In this document: positions 8,217 to 17,739 of the stretch, piece by piece
How the letters are laid out: each line of letters begins with the position of its first letter
Numbering within the stretch: position 1 is the stretch's first letter
Origin: TMED8 sp038125725
Lineage (GTDB): Bacteria > Pseudomonadota > Alphaproteobacteria > Rhodospirillales > Casp-alpha2
Assembly (NCBI GenBank): GCA_038125725.1
Contig: JAYPEK010000023.1
Coordinates: 1 to 61,990 of the forward strand
Reading direction: 5' to 3'
Length of the DNA: 61,990 bases
The notes under the pieces: generated by a model
Database searches by the model: none
Told to the model about the DNA's origin: nothing
Seen by the model: only the letters and a program-made list of their open reading frames with translations
Position numbers and translations under genes: made by a program

Positions 8217-10445
8217 ATGTCGAACCCGGCCCCCGCCGAGGACATTCGCGAAACCAGGCTCGCCGACGCGCTCAGCGAACGCTATCTCTCCTATGCGCTG
8301 TCGACGATCACCGCGCGTTCCTTGCCGGACGTGCGCGACGGGCTGAAGCCGGTGCACCGGCGGCTTCTGTACGCCATGCGGCAGTTGAAACTGGACCCCG
8401 ATTCCGGTTTCAAGAAATGCGCGCGCGTCGTCGGCGACGTCATGGGTAAGTACCATCCGCACGGCGACCAGGCGATCTACGACGCCATGGTCCGCCTGGC
8501 GCAGGATTTCGCCGTCCGCTACCCGCTGGTCGACGGGCAGGGCAACTTCGGCAACATCGACGGCGACAACGCCGCCGCCATGCGATACACGGAAGCCCGC
8601 ATGACCGCCGTCGCCTGGGCCTTACTGGAAGGCATCGATCGCGATGCGGTGGATTTCCGCGACACCTACGATGGCGAGGATTCAGAGCCCATCGTGCTGC
8701 CGGCCCGGTTCCCGAACCTGTTGGCCAACGGCGCGGCCGGCATCGCGGTCGGCATGGCGACTTCCATCCCGCCACACAATGCCGGTGAAATCTGTGACGC
8801 GCTGCTGCACCTGATCAAGTTTCCGCGCGTTACCTTCGACAAGCTGGCCGAGTTCATGCCCGGCCCGGACTTCCCGACCGGCGGCGTCCTGGTGGAGCCA
8901 CGCGACACCATCATCGAGGCCTACAAGACCGGGCGCGGCAGTTTCCGGCTGCGGGCGCGCTGGGAGAGCGAGAAATTGCCGCACGGCCAGTACCAGATCG
9001 TCATCACCGAGATTCCCTACCAGGTGCAGAAATCGCGGCTGATCGAAAAGGTGGCGGAGTTGCTGCAGGCGCGCAAACTGCCGATGCTCAACGACATCCG
9101 CGACGAATCCGCGGAAGACGTGCGCATCGTGCTGGAACCCAAGAACCGCACCGTCGACGCCGAGCTTTTGATGGAGCGCCTGTTCAAGCAGACCGACCTG
9201 GAAATCCGCGTCGGGCTGAACATGAACGTGCTCAACGCCGACAACGTGCCGGGCGTGATGAACCTGCGCGAAGTGCTGCAGGCGTTTCTTGATCATCGCC
9301 ACGATGTGCTGATCCGCGAAACCAAGTTCCGCCTCGGCAAGATCGAGCAACGGCTCGAGGTCCTGGGCGGGCTTTTGGTTGCCTATCTCAACCTGGACGA
9401 AGTGATCCGCATCATCCGCGAAACCGACGAGGCGAAGGCCGAATTGATGAAGGCATTCGATCTCACGGAAGTGCAGGCGGAAGCCATTCTCAACATGCGG
9501 CTGCGGCAGTTGCGCAAGCTCGAGGAAATGGAAATCCGCCGCGAGCACGAGGAACTGACCAAGGAAAAGAAGGAACTTGGCGCGCTCCTGAAGGATGAAA
9601 ACAAGCGCTGGAAGGCGATTGCCGACGAAATCGCCGACATCCGCAAGAATTTCGGCCAAAAGACCGACCTCGGAAAGCGCCGCACCGAAATCGGCGAGGC
9701 GCCGAGCGCCGTCGTGGTGCCGCTGGAAGCGATGATCGAGAAAGAGCCGGTCACCGTCATCTACTCCGACAAGGGCTGGATCCGCGCCGCGCGCGGCCAT
9801 GTGGACAATGCCCAATCGATGAAGTTCAAGGACGGTGACAAGCTGCGCTTCGCGCTGCACGCCGAGACCACCGACAAGCTCGTGATCTTCGGCACCAACG
9901 GCCGCTTTTATACGCTCGGTATCGACAAGCTGCCGGGCGGGCGCGGCCATGGCGAACCGGTGCGGCTGATGATCGACCTGCCCAACGGCGACGACGTGGT
10001 CGAAATGTTCATCCTCAGGGGCGGGCGGAAATTCATTGTCGCCTCGGACGCCGGTCGCGGCTTCATCATCGAGGAGGACGACGTCGTCGCGCAGACCAAG
10101 AACGGCAAACAAGTGCTGAACCTGAAACCCGGCCAGGAAGCAACCGCCCTGGCCGAGATCGGCGAGGGACACGACCATGTTGCGGTGCTTGGCAGTAAGC
10201 GAAAACTGCTGATTTTTCCGCTCGACGAACTGCCGGAAATGAGCCGGGGCGGCGGCGTCATCATGCAGCGCTATTCGCAGGGCGGCCTCGCCGATGTTAC
10301 CACCTTGAACCTGAAGGAGGGTCTGAGCTGGCAAACCGGCGCCGGGCTCAGGACCGAGACGAATATCAAAACCTGGGTCGGCAAAAGAGCCCAGGCCGGG
10401 CAACTGCCGTTCAAGGGCTTCACCAAAAGCAACAAGTTCCGCTAG
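8217..10445 (+). CDS. parC: DNA topoisomerase IV subunit A
   Basis: 742 residues. Type IIA topoisomerase subunit that decatenates sister chromosomes together with ParE. The N-terminal breakage-reunion domain has RSLPDVRDGLKPVHRRLLYAM, the QAIYDAMVRLAQDF segment, and the catalytic Tyr in the AAAMRYTEARMT motif. A coiled-coil arm (EEMEIRREHEELTKEKKELG) and a C-terminal beta-propeller-like DNA-wrapping region follow. It is called ParC rather than GyrA from its length and short C-terminal domain without a clear GyrA box. The start at 8217 fits the predicted promoter upstream. Confidence 0.94.
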   Translation: MSNPAPAEDIRETRLADALSERYLSYALSTITARSLPDVRDGLKPVHRRLLYAMRQLKLDPDSGFKKCARVVGDVMGKYHPHGDQAIYDAMVRLAQDFAVRYPLVDGQGNFGNIDGDNAAAMRYTEARMTAVAWALLEGIDRDAVDFRDTYDGEDSEPIVLPARFPNLLANGAAGIAVGMATSIPPHNAGEICDALLHLIKFPRVTFDKLAEFMPGPDFPTGGVLVEPRDTIIEAYKTGRGSFRLRARWESEKLPHGQYQIVITEIPYQVQKSRLIEKVAELLQARKLPMLNDIRDESAEDVRIVLEPKNRTVDAELLMERLFKQTDLEIRVGLNMNVLNADNVPGVMNLREVLQAFLDHRHDVLIRETKFRLGKIEQRLEVLGGLLVAYLNLDEVIRIIRETDEAKAELMKAFDLTEVQAEAILNMRLRQLRKLEEMEIRREHEELTKEKKELGALLKDENKRWKAIADEIADIRKNFGQKTDLGKRRTEIGEAPSAVVVPLEAMIEKEPVTVIYSDKGWIRAARGHVDNAQSMKFKDGDKLRFALHAETTDKLVIFGTNGRFYTLGIDKLPGGRGHGEPVRLMIDLPNGDDVVEMFILRGGRKFIVASDAGRGFIIEEDDVVAQTKNGKQVLNLKPGQEATALAEIGEGHDHVAVLGSKRKLLIFPLDELPEMSRGGGVIMQRYSQGGLADVTTLNLKEGLSWQTGAGLRTETNIKTWVGKRAQAGQLPFKGFTKSNKFR

Positions 10446-10650
10446 GGAAAATCACGGCCAACCCACGAGGTTCTTGCGGCGCGTCGGAGATGAGCCTTCG
10501 CGGACCTCGCCGTGACACCCCCAATTGGGCCGCAAATTGCTGGTATGGAACAATAATTTCTTGGCCGATGGATAAATTTTCTGCTAGCTTATGAGCCAAT
10601 CGACGAATAACACCACTGTTCTGTTTTTGCATCCAAGGGAGGAGACACCT

Positions 10651-11838
10651 ATGCAAGAAAAAACTGACAAAAAGAACGGGGCTGCCACCGAAGAGGCGGT
10701 ATCTCGGCGAAAATTCATTACGCGTACCGCCGTCGCGGCGGGCGCTGTAGGTGCCACGGCCCTTGCCCTGAGCGCTTGCGACGAAAAGAAAGAAGAAAAA
10801 GCGGCTGCCCCCGCGGCCCCCGCCGTGACCAAGAGCATCAAGAAGGTCACCATGGTCTCGACCTGGCCGCGTGATTTCCCGGGTCTCGGCACCGGCGCCC
10901 AGCGCCTTGCCAAGCGCATCAACGACATGACCGACGGCGGCATCGAAGTGGAATACTTCGCCGCCGGCGAGCGCGTCGGCGCGTTCGACTCCTTCGACGA
11001 AGTCGCATCCGGCAAGGCCCAGGCCTATCATGCCGCCGACTACTACTGGAAGGGCAAGCACCCCGGCTGGGCCTACTTCACCGCCGTTCCCTTCGGCCTT
11101 ACCTATGCCGAAATCAACGCCTGGATCCGCTTCGGCGGCGGCCAGGAGCTGTGGGACGAACTGGCGGCCGGGTTTGGCCTAAAGTGCATCATGGCCGGCA
11201 ACACCGGCTGCCAGATGGGCGGTTGGTTCAACAAGGAAATCAATTCCGCCGACGACCTCAAGGGCCTGAAAATGCGTATTCCGGGCCTCGGCGGCGACGT
11301 CATGGCGAAACTCGGCGCCTCGCCGGTTTCCCTGCCGGGCGGCCAGATTTACGAAAACCTGGTTTCCGGTGCCATCGACGCGACCGAGTGGGTCGGCCCC
11401 TGGAACGACAGCTTCATGAAGTTCTATGAAGCCGCCAAGTACTACTACTATCCGGGCATGCACGAGCCGGGCTCGATGCTCGCCATGGGCATGAACAAGA
11501 AGTTCTGGGACGGCCTTTCCAAGACCGAACAGGCGATCATCGAAGGCGCCGCCGGTCTGGAAAACGACATGATGATGGCCGAATACAACATGAAGTCCGG
11601 CGATGCCCTGGAAAAGCTGATTACCGAGCATGGCGTCAAGCTGCGCAAGTTCTCGGATGACACCTACGATGCCTTCGCCAAGGCCTCGGAAGAGGTGTTC
11701 GCCGGCGTGCGGGCGCATTCGGACCTGGCCAAGCGCATCGACGCCAGCTTCCAGTCGGCGCGTAAGAACCTGGGCGGATGGTCGAAGATCTCCGATCAGG
11801 CCTTCATCGCCCAACGCAACCGCGCGCTTGGTATCTAA
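10651..11838 (+). CDS. TRAP transporter substrate-binding protein (DctP/TakP type), Tat lipoprotein
   Basis: 395 residues from ATG 10651, placed after the strong site AAGGGAGGAGACACCT. The N-terminus has a twin-arginine motif SRRKFI followed by a hydrophobic stretch and a lipobox-like LSAC, so the protein is likely exported folded and lipid-anchored. The mature domain shows DctP-family features: GVWFNKE-like GGWFNKEINSADDLKGLKMR, a conserved Arg in LKMRIPG and WVGPWNDSFMKFYEAAKYYY as in 2-oxoacid-binding TakP proteins. It captures a carboxylate, possibly a 2-oxo acid, for the permease encoded downstream. The ligand is inferred only from family resemblance. Confidence 0.92.
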   Translation: MQEKTDKKNGAATEEAVSRRKFITRTAVAAGAVGATALALSACDEKKEEKAAAPAAPAVTKSIKKVTMVSTWPRDFPGLGTGAQRLAKRINDMTDGGIEVEYFAAGERVGAFDSFDEVASGKAQAYHAADYYWKGKHPGWAYFTAVPFGLTYAEINAWIRFGGGQELWDELAAGFGLKCIMAGNTGCQMGGWFNKEINSADDLKGLKMRIPGLGGDVMAKLGASPVSLPGGQIYENLVSGAIDATEWVGPWNDSFMKFYEAAKYYYYPGMHEPGSMLAMGMNKKFWDGLSKTEQAIIEGAAGLENDMMMAEYNMKSGDALEKLITEHGVKLRKFSDDTYDAFAKASEEVFAGVRAHSDLAKRIDASFQSARKNLGGWSKISDQAFIAQRNRALGI

Positions 11839-11866
11839 ACCGGCGCCAATGCGGTCAATGCAAGGA

Positions 11867-11891
11867 GCGGAGCCTCTTCCGGAGGCTCCGC
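11867..11891 (+). promoter_or_regulatory. Strong intergenic hairpin between TRAP dctP and dctQ
   Basis: Perfect 10-bp inverted repeat (GCGGAGCCTC / GAGGCTCCGC) with a 5-nt loop, 28 nt after the dctP stop. No U-run follows, so it is more likely an mRNA-stabilising or attenuating structure, giving more binding protein than permease, than a full terminator. Confidence 0.7.
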
Positions 11892-11981
11892 TTCGTGCCT
11901 CCTTAATAGTGGCGCGATCGGTGTTATCACCGAACTGAATCCCCGGCATCGGGCCCTCAACCTCGCAAGGGAAGGAACGTC

Positions 11982-13010
11982 ATGTCGCACGGGTCCTCGG
12001 AAACTGAACAAACACCGCACGTGTCGCACGCATCCCACGGCTTGCTGATGGTGCCGGTCTTGCGCGTTTTCGCGCTTTCCATGATCACGCTGTGCTTTTC
12101 CTTCCTGGTCAGCAACTACCTGAACTTCTGGTGGCATTGGCCCGGCCTGAGCGATCTGCTCTCGCCGAGACCCACCATCCGCGGCCTGGGCTGGGTGCAG
12201 CTGGCAATCTATATCCTGCCGGTGCTCGGCGTCATTGCGCTGGTGATGCGTTCACCGTCGCGCGCGCTGCATGAAGATTCCGACATGCTTTCAGGGCTCA
12301 CGGCCTATCTTGTGCGCAGTGCCTTTTGGGCGGTGTTGTTGATCGGTCTCGCGGACATGGTGATCTCGTTCCTGCGCGTCGAGGATATGTTGGTGGGCGT
12401 CGTCGGCAAGGAACTGGCTTCCGATCTCGGCCGTTCGGCCTTTCGCGGCGCCTATGTTCATTATCCGCTTCTGGCCCTTTCGTTCATTATCGCGCTGTTC
12501 AACCGCACCCTCGGGTTCGATTGGCTGGCGCTTCTGATTGTCGCCGCCGAGATTCAGATCGTCATCGCACGTTTCGTGTTCTCCTACGAACAGGCCTTCA
12601 TGGCGGACCTGGTGCGGTTCTGGTACGGCGCGCTGTTCCTGTTCGCCAGCGCCTATACCCTGATCCAGGAAGGCCACGTGCGGGTCGATATTCTCTATAC
12701 CGGATTCTCGGAGCGGGGGAAGGCCTGGACCAACACCCTCGGTTCCGCGCTGCTTGGCATGCCGCTTTGCTGGATCGTGCTGACCATGGGCATGTGGACC
12801 CGCTCCAACGTGATTACCGGCCCGCTGCTCTCATATGAAGTCACCCAGAGCGGTTACGGCCTCTATGTGAAATACCTTCTGGCTTCATTCCTGCTGGTGT
12901 TTTCGGTCTCCATGCTGACCCAGTTTGCCAGTTATTTCCTGCGAAACGCCGCTGTTCTCCTGCATGAGCCGGACTTCCACTCGGACCTGGAAGAGCACGC
13001 AAAGATCTAA
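11982..13010 (+). CDS. TRAP transporter small permease subunit (DctQ-like), N-terminally extended
   Basis: 342 residues, about twice the usual DctQ length. The C-terminal half (about 175-335) carries the DctQ-like pattern, for example LVRFWYGALFLFASAYTLIQ and GHVRVDILYTGFS followed by two more membrane helices. The first 170 residues add several extra hydrophobic segments (near 20-40, 65-85, 105-130 and 150-170). A good ribosome binding site (AAGGGAAGGAAC) precedes the ATG. It lies between dctP and dctM on the same strand and should form the membrane complex with DctM. Extended small subunits occur with the 2-oxoacid/mannitol-type TRAP systems. Confidence 0.88.
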   Translation: MSHGSSETEQTPHVSHASHGLLMVPVLRVFALSMITLCFSFLVSNYLNFWWHWPGLSDLLSPRPTIRGLGWVQLAIYILPVLGVIALVMRSPSRALHEDSDMLSGLTAYLVRSAFWAVLLIGLADMVISFLRVEDMLVGVVGKELASDLGRSAFRGAYVHYPLLALSFIIALFNRTLGFDWLALLIVAAEIQIVIARFVFSYEQAFMADLVRFWYGALFLFASAYTLIQEGHVRVDILYTGFSERGKAWTNTLGSALLGMPLCWIVLTMGMWTRSNVITGPLLSYEVTQSGYGLYVKYLLASFLLVFSVSMLTQFASYFLRNAAVLLHEPDFHSDLEEHAKI

Positions 13011-13057
13011 TAACCCGCGCCTTGAAACCGGACCTTTAGTCAATTGGAACGCCGGCC

Positions 13058-15706
13058 ATGGAAATCGTCTTTCTCCTTATTCTGATCGTCACCATGATGC
13101 TTGCGCTTGGCGCCGGGTTTCCCGTCGCCTTCGCCTTGCCGGGCTCGGCAATCCTCACCATCGGCTTGGCGGCGCTCACCGGCTACATCTTCACCGGTGA
13201 CACGGCTTCCTACTTCGCGCACGGCGACCCGCTGCAATGGCTGAACGCCGGCGTCACCAATTTCCGCGGCATCTATTGGGAGGCGGAGCGCGACACGCTG
13301 ATCGCCATTCCGCTGTTCATTTTCATGGGCATCATGCTGGAGCGCTCGAAGATCGCCGAGGACCTGCTGATTACCATGGCGCAACTGTTCGGTCCGATTC
13401 CCGGTGGGCTCGGGATTTCCGTGGTCCTGGTGGGCGCGCTGCTGGCCGCGACCACCGGCATCGTCGGCGCCACCGTCATCGCCATGGGCCTGATTTCGCT
13501 GCCGGTGATGCTGCGCGCCAAATACAACCATTCGCTTGCCACCGGCGCCATCAGCGCTTCGGGGACGTTGGGGCAGATCATCCCGCCGTCGATCGTGCTG
13601 ATCATCCTTGCCGATCAGCTTTCCAACGCCACCGACCAGGCCGCGACCATCCGTACCGCCGACTACAAGGCGGCCACCGGGCAAGTGGCGCTGCCGTCCG
13701 AATTCGGCCTGACATCGACCAGCGCCGGCGACATGTTCCTGGGCGCGTTCCTGCCGGGGCTTGTGCTTGTCGGCCTGTACATCATTTTCATTCTGGTGGT
13801 GGCGCTGGTGCGGCCCAAGATGGCGCCGGCGGCGCCATTCGAAGGCAAGATCGACGGCAGATTCGCACTGCGCGTGATGTTCGTGCTGATGCCGCCCCTG
13901 ACCCTGATTTTCGCCGTCCTTGGGTCGATTATCCTCGGTATCGCCACCGTCAACCAGGCCGGCGCCATCGGCGCCGTCGGCGCCATGATCATGGCCGGTT
14001 ACCGGTTGATGGAAGGCGAGAAGGGGGCCTACGTACCGGCCCTTATCGCCTCCGCCGCGGTTGTGGTGATCGGCGTCGTGATCTCCGTCTACGATATCAA
14101 CGTCAAGAACATCCGCGGCCCCGAGGACATGTTCGCCATCGCCATGGCCGCCGTGGCCTCGACTGTTTTCCTGGCCGCCGTCATTTGGAGCGGCTGGCGG
14201 ACCCTGAAGATCGACAACACCCTGCAGGGCGTCATGGTGGAAACCGCCAAGACGACCTCGCTGGTGTTCATCATTCTGCTGGGCGCGGCAATGCTGACGG
14301 CATCCTTCCGCGCCTTCGGCGGCGAGGAACTGGTGCGCGATTTCCTAAGCGGGCTGCCAGGCGGCTTCATCACCAAGTTCGTGGTGGTGATGACCGTGAT
14401 TTTCATTCTCGGCTTCTTCCTGGATTTCATCGAAATCGCCGTCGTCGTGGTGCCAATCATCGCGCCGATCCTGCTCGCCGACCCGGAAGCCAACGTCACC
14501 GCCGTGTGGCTGGGCGTCATGATCGGCGTCAACATGCAGACCTCGTTCCTGACGCCGCCCTTCGGCTTTGCCCTGTTTTACCTGCGCGGCGTGGCGCCGC
14601 CCATCGTGCGGACCATCGAAATGTACAAGGGCGTGGTTCCGTTCATTCTGCTGCAGTTGTCAGCGCTGGTCATTGTCGGCACCTTCCCGTCGTTGGTGAA
14701 CTATCTGCCGAACAAGATCTACCTGACGTCCGAAACCGCGCCGCCGCCGAACAATCCGCGCCTGCAACTGTGCCTTGAAGACCAGATCTTCGGGGTTTAC
14801 GACGCCCAGGGCGAGGCGCTCAAGAGCGCCATCCAGAAAGCCCGCCAACTCGACATCTCCTACCTGCCGGAGGCGCAGCAAAAGGCGCTGATGGCGAGCC
14901 TTGCCGGCGCCGAGAGCATTTTCGGCAAGGTCACGGCCATCCGCTCGGCTGAATCCGAACTCGACGCCTTCCTGCCGCAATACAGCGCACCGCATACGCA
15001 AGTGCGCGACCTGCGTGTACGTGAGGGCGCCGTCCTGCGCGATTTGGACAAGCTCGAACGCGAGCGCCGCGATATCCGGCGCCAGGGCGGCGGCACATCG
15101 GGAATCGATTCCGACATCGCCGAAATGCGCGCTGAACTGGCGGCAATCAAATCCGAGACGCCGGCCGGCTGGAAACAGACGCGCGCCACCTATGACCGGC
15201 TTTCAGCCGCCGCCAAGAAATCCCGCCGCGAATACCGCCGCACGGTCGATGAATCCTATGAAGCGGTTTCCAGTCTTCGCAAAATCATTGCCGAAACGCC
15301 GCGGCTTGCCGCCAAGGCGGGCGAGATCAAGGATTTGACCTCGGCCCTGCAAGGTGATGCCGCCACCGCCATGGAGGCGATCAAACGGAGCGCCAGCGAC
15401 ATCGGCAAGATCGCCGGCGCCTCATCGATCCGCCGTGAACTGAGCGAGGCCGCGCGCGCTCTGCGCGGTGACACCCCCGAGAAATCCAAGGCCGGCACGC
15501 ATTTGGCGACCGCCGGTAATATGTTGGCCGCGGAACTGACCTGGCGGCGCAAGGCGGAAAATGATCTGGCGCCGGGGCTGGCCGCCTATGATCAGGCTGT
15601 CCGCTCGACAGTCGGCGCGCGCATGCAGGAACGCTTGAGCCCCGAACAGGCGGAAGCCGTCGCCAGCTGCCTGTCGCATCACCGCAATATTTCGCTGGAG
15701 TTCTAG
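13058..15706 (+). CDS. TRAP transporter large permease subunit (DctM) with long C-terminal helical extension
   Basis: 882 residues. Residues 1 to about 545 form the ion-transporter-superfamily permease: FPVAFALPGSAI near the N-terminus, LLAATTGIVGATVIAMGLISLP, GQIIPPSIVLIILAD, and ILGFFLDFIEIAVVVVPI with MQTSFLTPPFGFALFYLRGVAP near the end. After YLPNKIYLTSETAPPPNNPR (about 545-570) comes a soluble region of more than 300 residues rich in Glu, Lys, Arg and Ala with heptad-like stretches (LRDLDKLERERRDIRRQ; DSDIAEMRAELAAIKSE), predicted as coiled coil. Reading frame and codon use are continuous, so it is one gene. Known DctM proteins are about 430-600 residues. Confidence 0.9.
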   Translation: MEIVFLLILIVTMMLALGAGFPVAFALPGSAILTIGLAALTGYIFTGDTASYFAHGDPLQWLNAGVTNFRGIYWEAERDTLIAIPLFIFMGIMLERSKIAEDLLITMAQLFGPIPGGLGISVVLVGALLAATTGIVGATVIAMGLISLPVMLRAKYNHSLATGAISASGTLGQIIPPSIVLIILADQLSNATDQAATIRTADYKAATGQVALPSEFGLTSTSAGDMFLGAFLPGLVLVGLYIIFILVVALVRPKMAPAAPFEGKIDGRFALRVMFVLMPPLTLIFAVLGSIILGIATVNQAGAIGAVGAMIMAGYRLMEGEKGAYVPALIASAAVVVIGVVISVYDINVKNIRGPEDMFAIAMAAVASTVFLAAVIWSGWRTLKIDNTLQGVMVETAKTTSLVFIILLGAAMLTASFRAFGGEELVRDFLSGLPGGFITKFVVVMTVIFILGFFLDFIEIAVVVVPIIAPILLADPEANVTAVWLGVMIGVNMQTSFLTPPFGFALFYLRGVAPPIVRTIEMYKGVVPFILLQLSALVIVGTFPSLVNYLPNKIYLTSETAPPPNNPRLQLCLEDQIFGVYDAQGEALKSAIQKARQLDISYLPEAQQKALMASLAGAESIFGKVTAIRSAESELDAFLPQYSAPHTQVRDLRVREGAVLRDLDKLERERRDIRRQGGGTSGIDSDIAEMRAELAAIKSETPAGWKQTRATYDRLSAAAKKSRREYRRTVDESYEAVSSLRKIIAETPRLAAKAGEIKDLTSALQGDAATAMEAIKRSASDIGKIAGASSIRRELSEAARALRGDTPEKSKAGTHLATAGNMLAAELTWRRKAENDLAPGLAAYDQAVRSTVGARMQERLSPEQAEAVASCLSHHRNISLEF

Positions 15707-15724
15707 GGTAGCCGGCGGCGCGCT

Positions 15725-16594
15725 CTAGAGCAGGTCGTCGAATGTCAGGTTGATGGGGTCGTCACGCTGCGCCGTGGGGGACTTAGTTGGCCCGGATGGG
15801 TCGGCCGATGGATCGATCAGTGGATCGACCAATGGATCAGCCAAGGTCGCCGGTGAAGCTTCGTCCCGCGTCATGAGCCGCCATTCGTTACCGGCATAGA
15901 CCTCCATCGGGCGGTAGCGGGCCTTGTAGGCCATCTTGCCGCAGCCCGCGACCCAGAACCCCAGGTAGACATAGTCCTGGCGGTGACGCCGGCTCTCGTC
16001 GATCAGCCATAAAATCATGTAGGCGCCGAGGCTGCGGGCTTCCTGACCGGGATCGAAGAAGCTGTAAACGGCGGAAAGGCCATTGGCCATGCGATCCGTC
16101 AGGCAGGCCGCAACCAGCCGCTCGTCCGCATCGCGGAACTCGACGACGACGGTATCGACCGAGCTGTCCTCAACCAGGCCTTGATAATCGAAGAAATCCA
16201 TTTTCGCCATGTCGCCGTCGCCGTGGCGACCGAACTGATAGGCGGAAAACAGCGCGTATTGCTCTTGCGTCGCGATGGGTTGGCAGATTTCGGCGCTCAG
16301 ATCGACATTGCGGTTCCAGACCCGGCGCTGGGTGCGCGACGGCTTGAATTGACCGGCCAGCACGCGCACCGCCTTGCAGGCGTCGCAGCCGGCGCAGGCC
16401 GGCGCGTAGGCGATACCGTGGCTGCGCCGGAAACCGGCAAGCGAAAGCTGTTCGTGCAGGGTGATGGCCTCGCGGCCGATCAGTTCCGTAACCACCCGGC
16501 GCTCCATGCGATCCGGCAGGTAGGGGCAGGGCAGCGGCGACGTGGAAAAGAAAAATCGCGTATCGATGAGCGGTTGATGGCGCATATCACTCAA
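15725..16594 (-). CDS. bpt: Aspartate/glutamate leucyltransferase (Bpt; arginyltransferase family)
   Basis: 289 residues. Bacterial N-end-rule enzyme that transfers leucine from Leu-tRNA to N-terminal Asp or Glu, marking proteins for ClpS/ClpAP. Family marks are FFFSTSPLPCPYLPDRMERR with the conserved Cys, then RSHGIAYAPACAGCDACKAVRV, RTQRRVWNRN and LGFWVAGCGKMAYK. The core ends near residue 240; a roughly 45-residue tail follows, with a DPLVDPLIDPSADP repeat not expected in the family. A start three codons in (ATG) is possible. Same strand as motB, 89 nt downstream of it, and convergent with the TRAP operon. Confidence 0.93.
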   Translation of the reverse strand: MSDMRHQPLIDTRFFFSTSPLPCPYLPDRMERRVVTELIGREAITLHEQLSLAGFRRSHGIAYAPACAGCDACKAVRVLAGQFKPSRTQRRVWNRNVDLSAEICQPIATQEQYALFSAYQFGRHGDGDMAKMDFFDYQGLVEDSSVDTVVVEFRDADERLVAACLTDRMANGLSAVYSFFDPGQEARSLGAYMILWLIDESRRHRQDYVYLGFWVAGCGKMAYKARYRPMEVYAGNEWRLMTRDEASPATLADPLVDPLIDPSADPSGPTKSPTAQRDDPINLTFDDLL

Positions 16595-16683
16595 ACCGGA
16601 CCCAAAGATGCGTTCGAACGGAAATCAGCGTAAGGCATGTGGCGCGGCTTCTCAACTGAGCGAAGGTTTTAAGGCTACCGGGG

Positions 16684-17715
16684 CTACTGGATTTGGATAT
16701 CCGATTCCAGCTTCAGCTGGATGCCGCCGCCCCGAATCTGCTCGTCGAGCTGGCGGCGCTTGATCTGATTCAGGCCCGGCAGCACTTCGTTGGCGTCGGG
16801 GTTGGCCTGCGCCTTGTTGACCGGATTGTCCTCGCCGGTGCCACGCAGCAGGATGATCGACAGCCGCCGGTTGCGCGAATTCTTCGGATCATCGGGCAAC
16901 AACGGTTCGGTGGCGGCCTTGCCGACGACCCGCGAGAAGCGTTTTTCCGGCACCCCATACTGCTGCAGGCCGCGCCGGGCGGAATTGGCGCGGTCGTCGG
17001 AAAGCTCCCAGTTGCTGTAGCCGGTGTCGCTGACGAAGGGCACCGCGTCGGTATGCCCGGAAACGGAAACCTGCTGCGGCATATTGGCGACGACCTTGGC
17101 GACCAATTCCAACAGGCGCCGGGTATGCAGGAACATCTCGGCGCTGCCGGACGGGAACATGGCAAGGCCGTCCTGGTCGACCAACTGGATACGCAGGCCC
17201 TCCGGCGTGTTGTCGATCATCAGGCTTTCCTGCAGGCGCTTCATGTTGGGAATGCCGGAAATGGTGTCTTCCAGCTCTTCCTTGGCCTTCTCGAACTGCT
17301 CCTCCTCGGCCTGTTTGAGGGCTTCTTCCGAGGCCGAGCCGGAATCGGAATCGGATTCCGCGTCGCTTTCGTTCTCCTGCGAGCCCTTGCCGGCTTTCGG
17401 CGGCGGCAAATCGACGCTGACGCTGTCGCGCGAGGTGGAGCTTTCGGACGCACCTTCCTCGGTGATGGTCTTGCCGCCGAGAATATCGCCCGAGCCGCTG
17501 GTCGAGGTCGAGGCGCTCACCGGCGCGAAATAGTTGGAGATACCTTCCAGTTGCTCCTGGGTGACCGAGTTGAGCAGCCACAGCAGCAGGAAGAACGCCA
17601 TCATGGCGGTCACGAAATCGGCGTAGGCAATCTTCCAGGCGCCGCCATGCGCCGCATGGCCGCCCTTGTTGATCTTCTTGATGATGATCGGTTGCCCGCC
17701 GGCTTCGTCGGCCAT
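16684..17715 (-). CDS. motB: Flagellar motor stator protein MotB
   Basis: 343 residues. Stator subunit that couples ion flow to flagellar rotation. One N-terminal membrane helix holds the ion-binding Asp in KIAYADFVTAMMAFFLLLWL. A Ser/Glu-rich linker (about 80-150, ESESDSDSGSASEEAL-type composition) is followed by an OmpA-like peptidoglycan-binding domain with VSVSGHTDAVPF and NWELSDDRANSARRGL. It follows motA by 24 nt on the minus strand, and no other flagellar gene is present in the window. Confidence 0.95.
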   Translation of the reverse strand: MADEAGGQPIIIKKINKGGHAAHGGAWKIAYADFVTAMMAFFLLLWLLNSVTQEQLEGISNYFAPVSASTSTSGSGDILGGKTITEEGASESSTSRDSVSVDLPPPKAGKGSQENESDAESDSDSGSASEEALKQAEEEQFEKAKEELEDTISGIPNMKRLQESLMIDNTPEGLRIQLVDQDGLAMFPSGSAEMFLHTRRLLELVAKVVANMPQQVSVSGHTDAVPFVSDTGYSNWELSDDRANSARRGLQQYGVPEKRFSRVVGKAATEPLLPDDPKNSRNRRLSIILLRGTGEDNPVNKAQANPDANEVLPGLNQIKRRQLDEQIRGGGIQLKLESDIQIQ

Positions 17716-17739
17716 GATCCCGTTCCCGATCCTTTCCGA

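Noticed and set aside
8682..10403. 573-codon frame antisense to parC
   Set aside because: Low-complexity His/Val/Asp-rich translation typical of the reverse strand of a GC-rich gene; parC matches its family throughout.
13237..14778. 513-codon frame overlapping dctM on the same strand
   Set aside because: Arg/His-rich shifted-frame reading of dctM without any domain.
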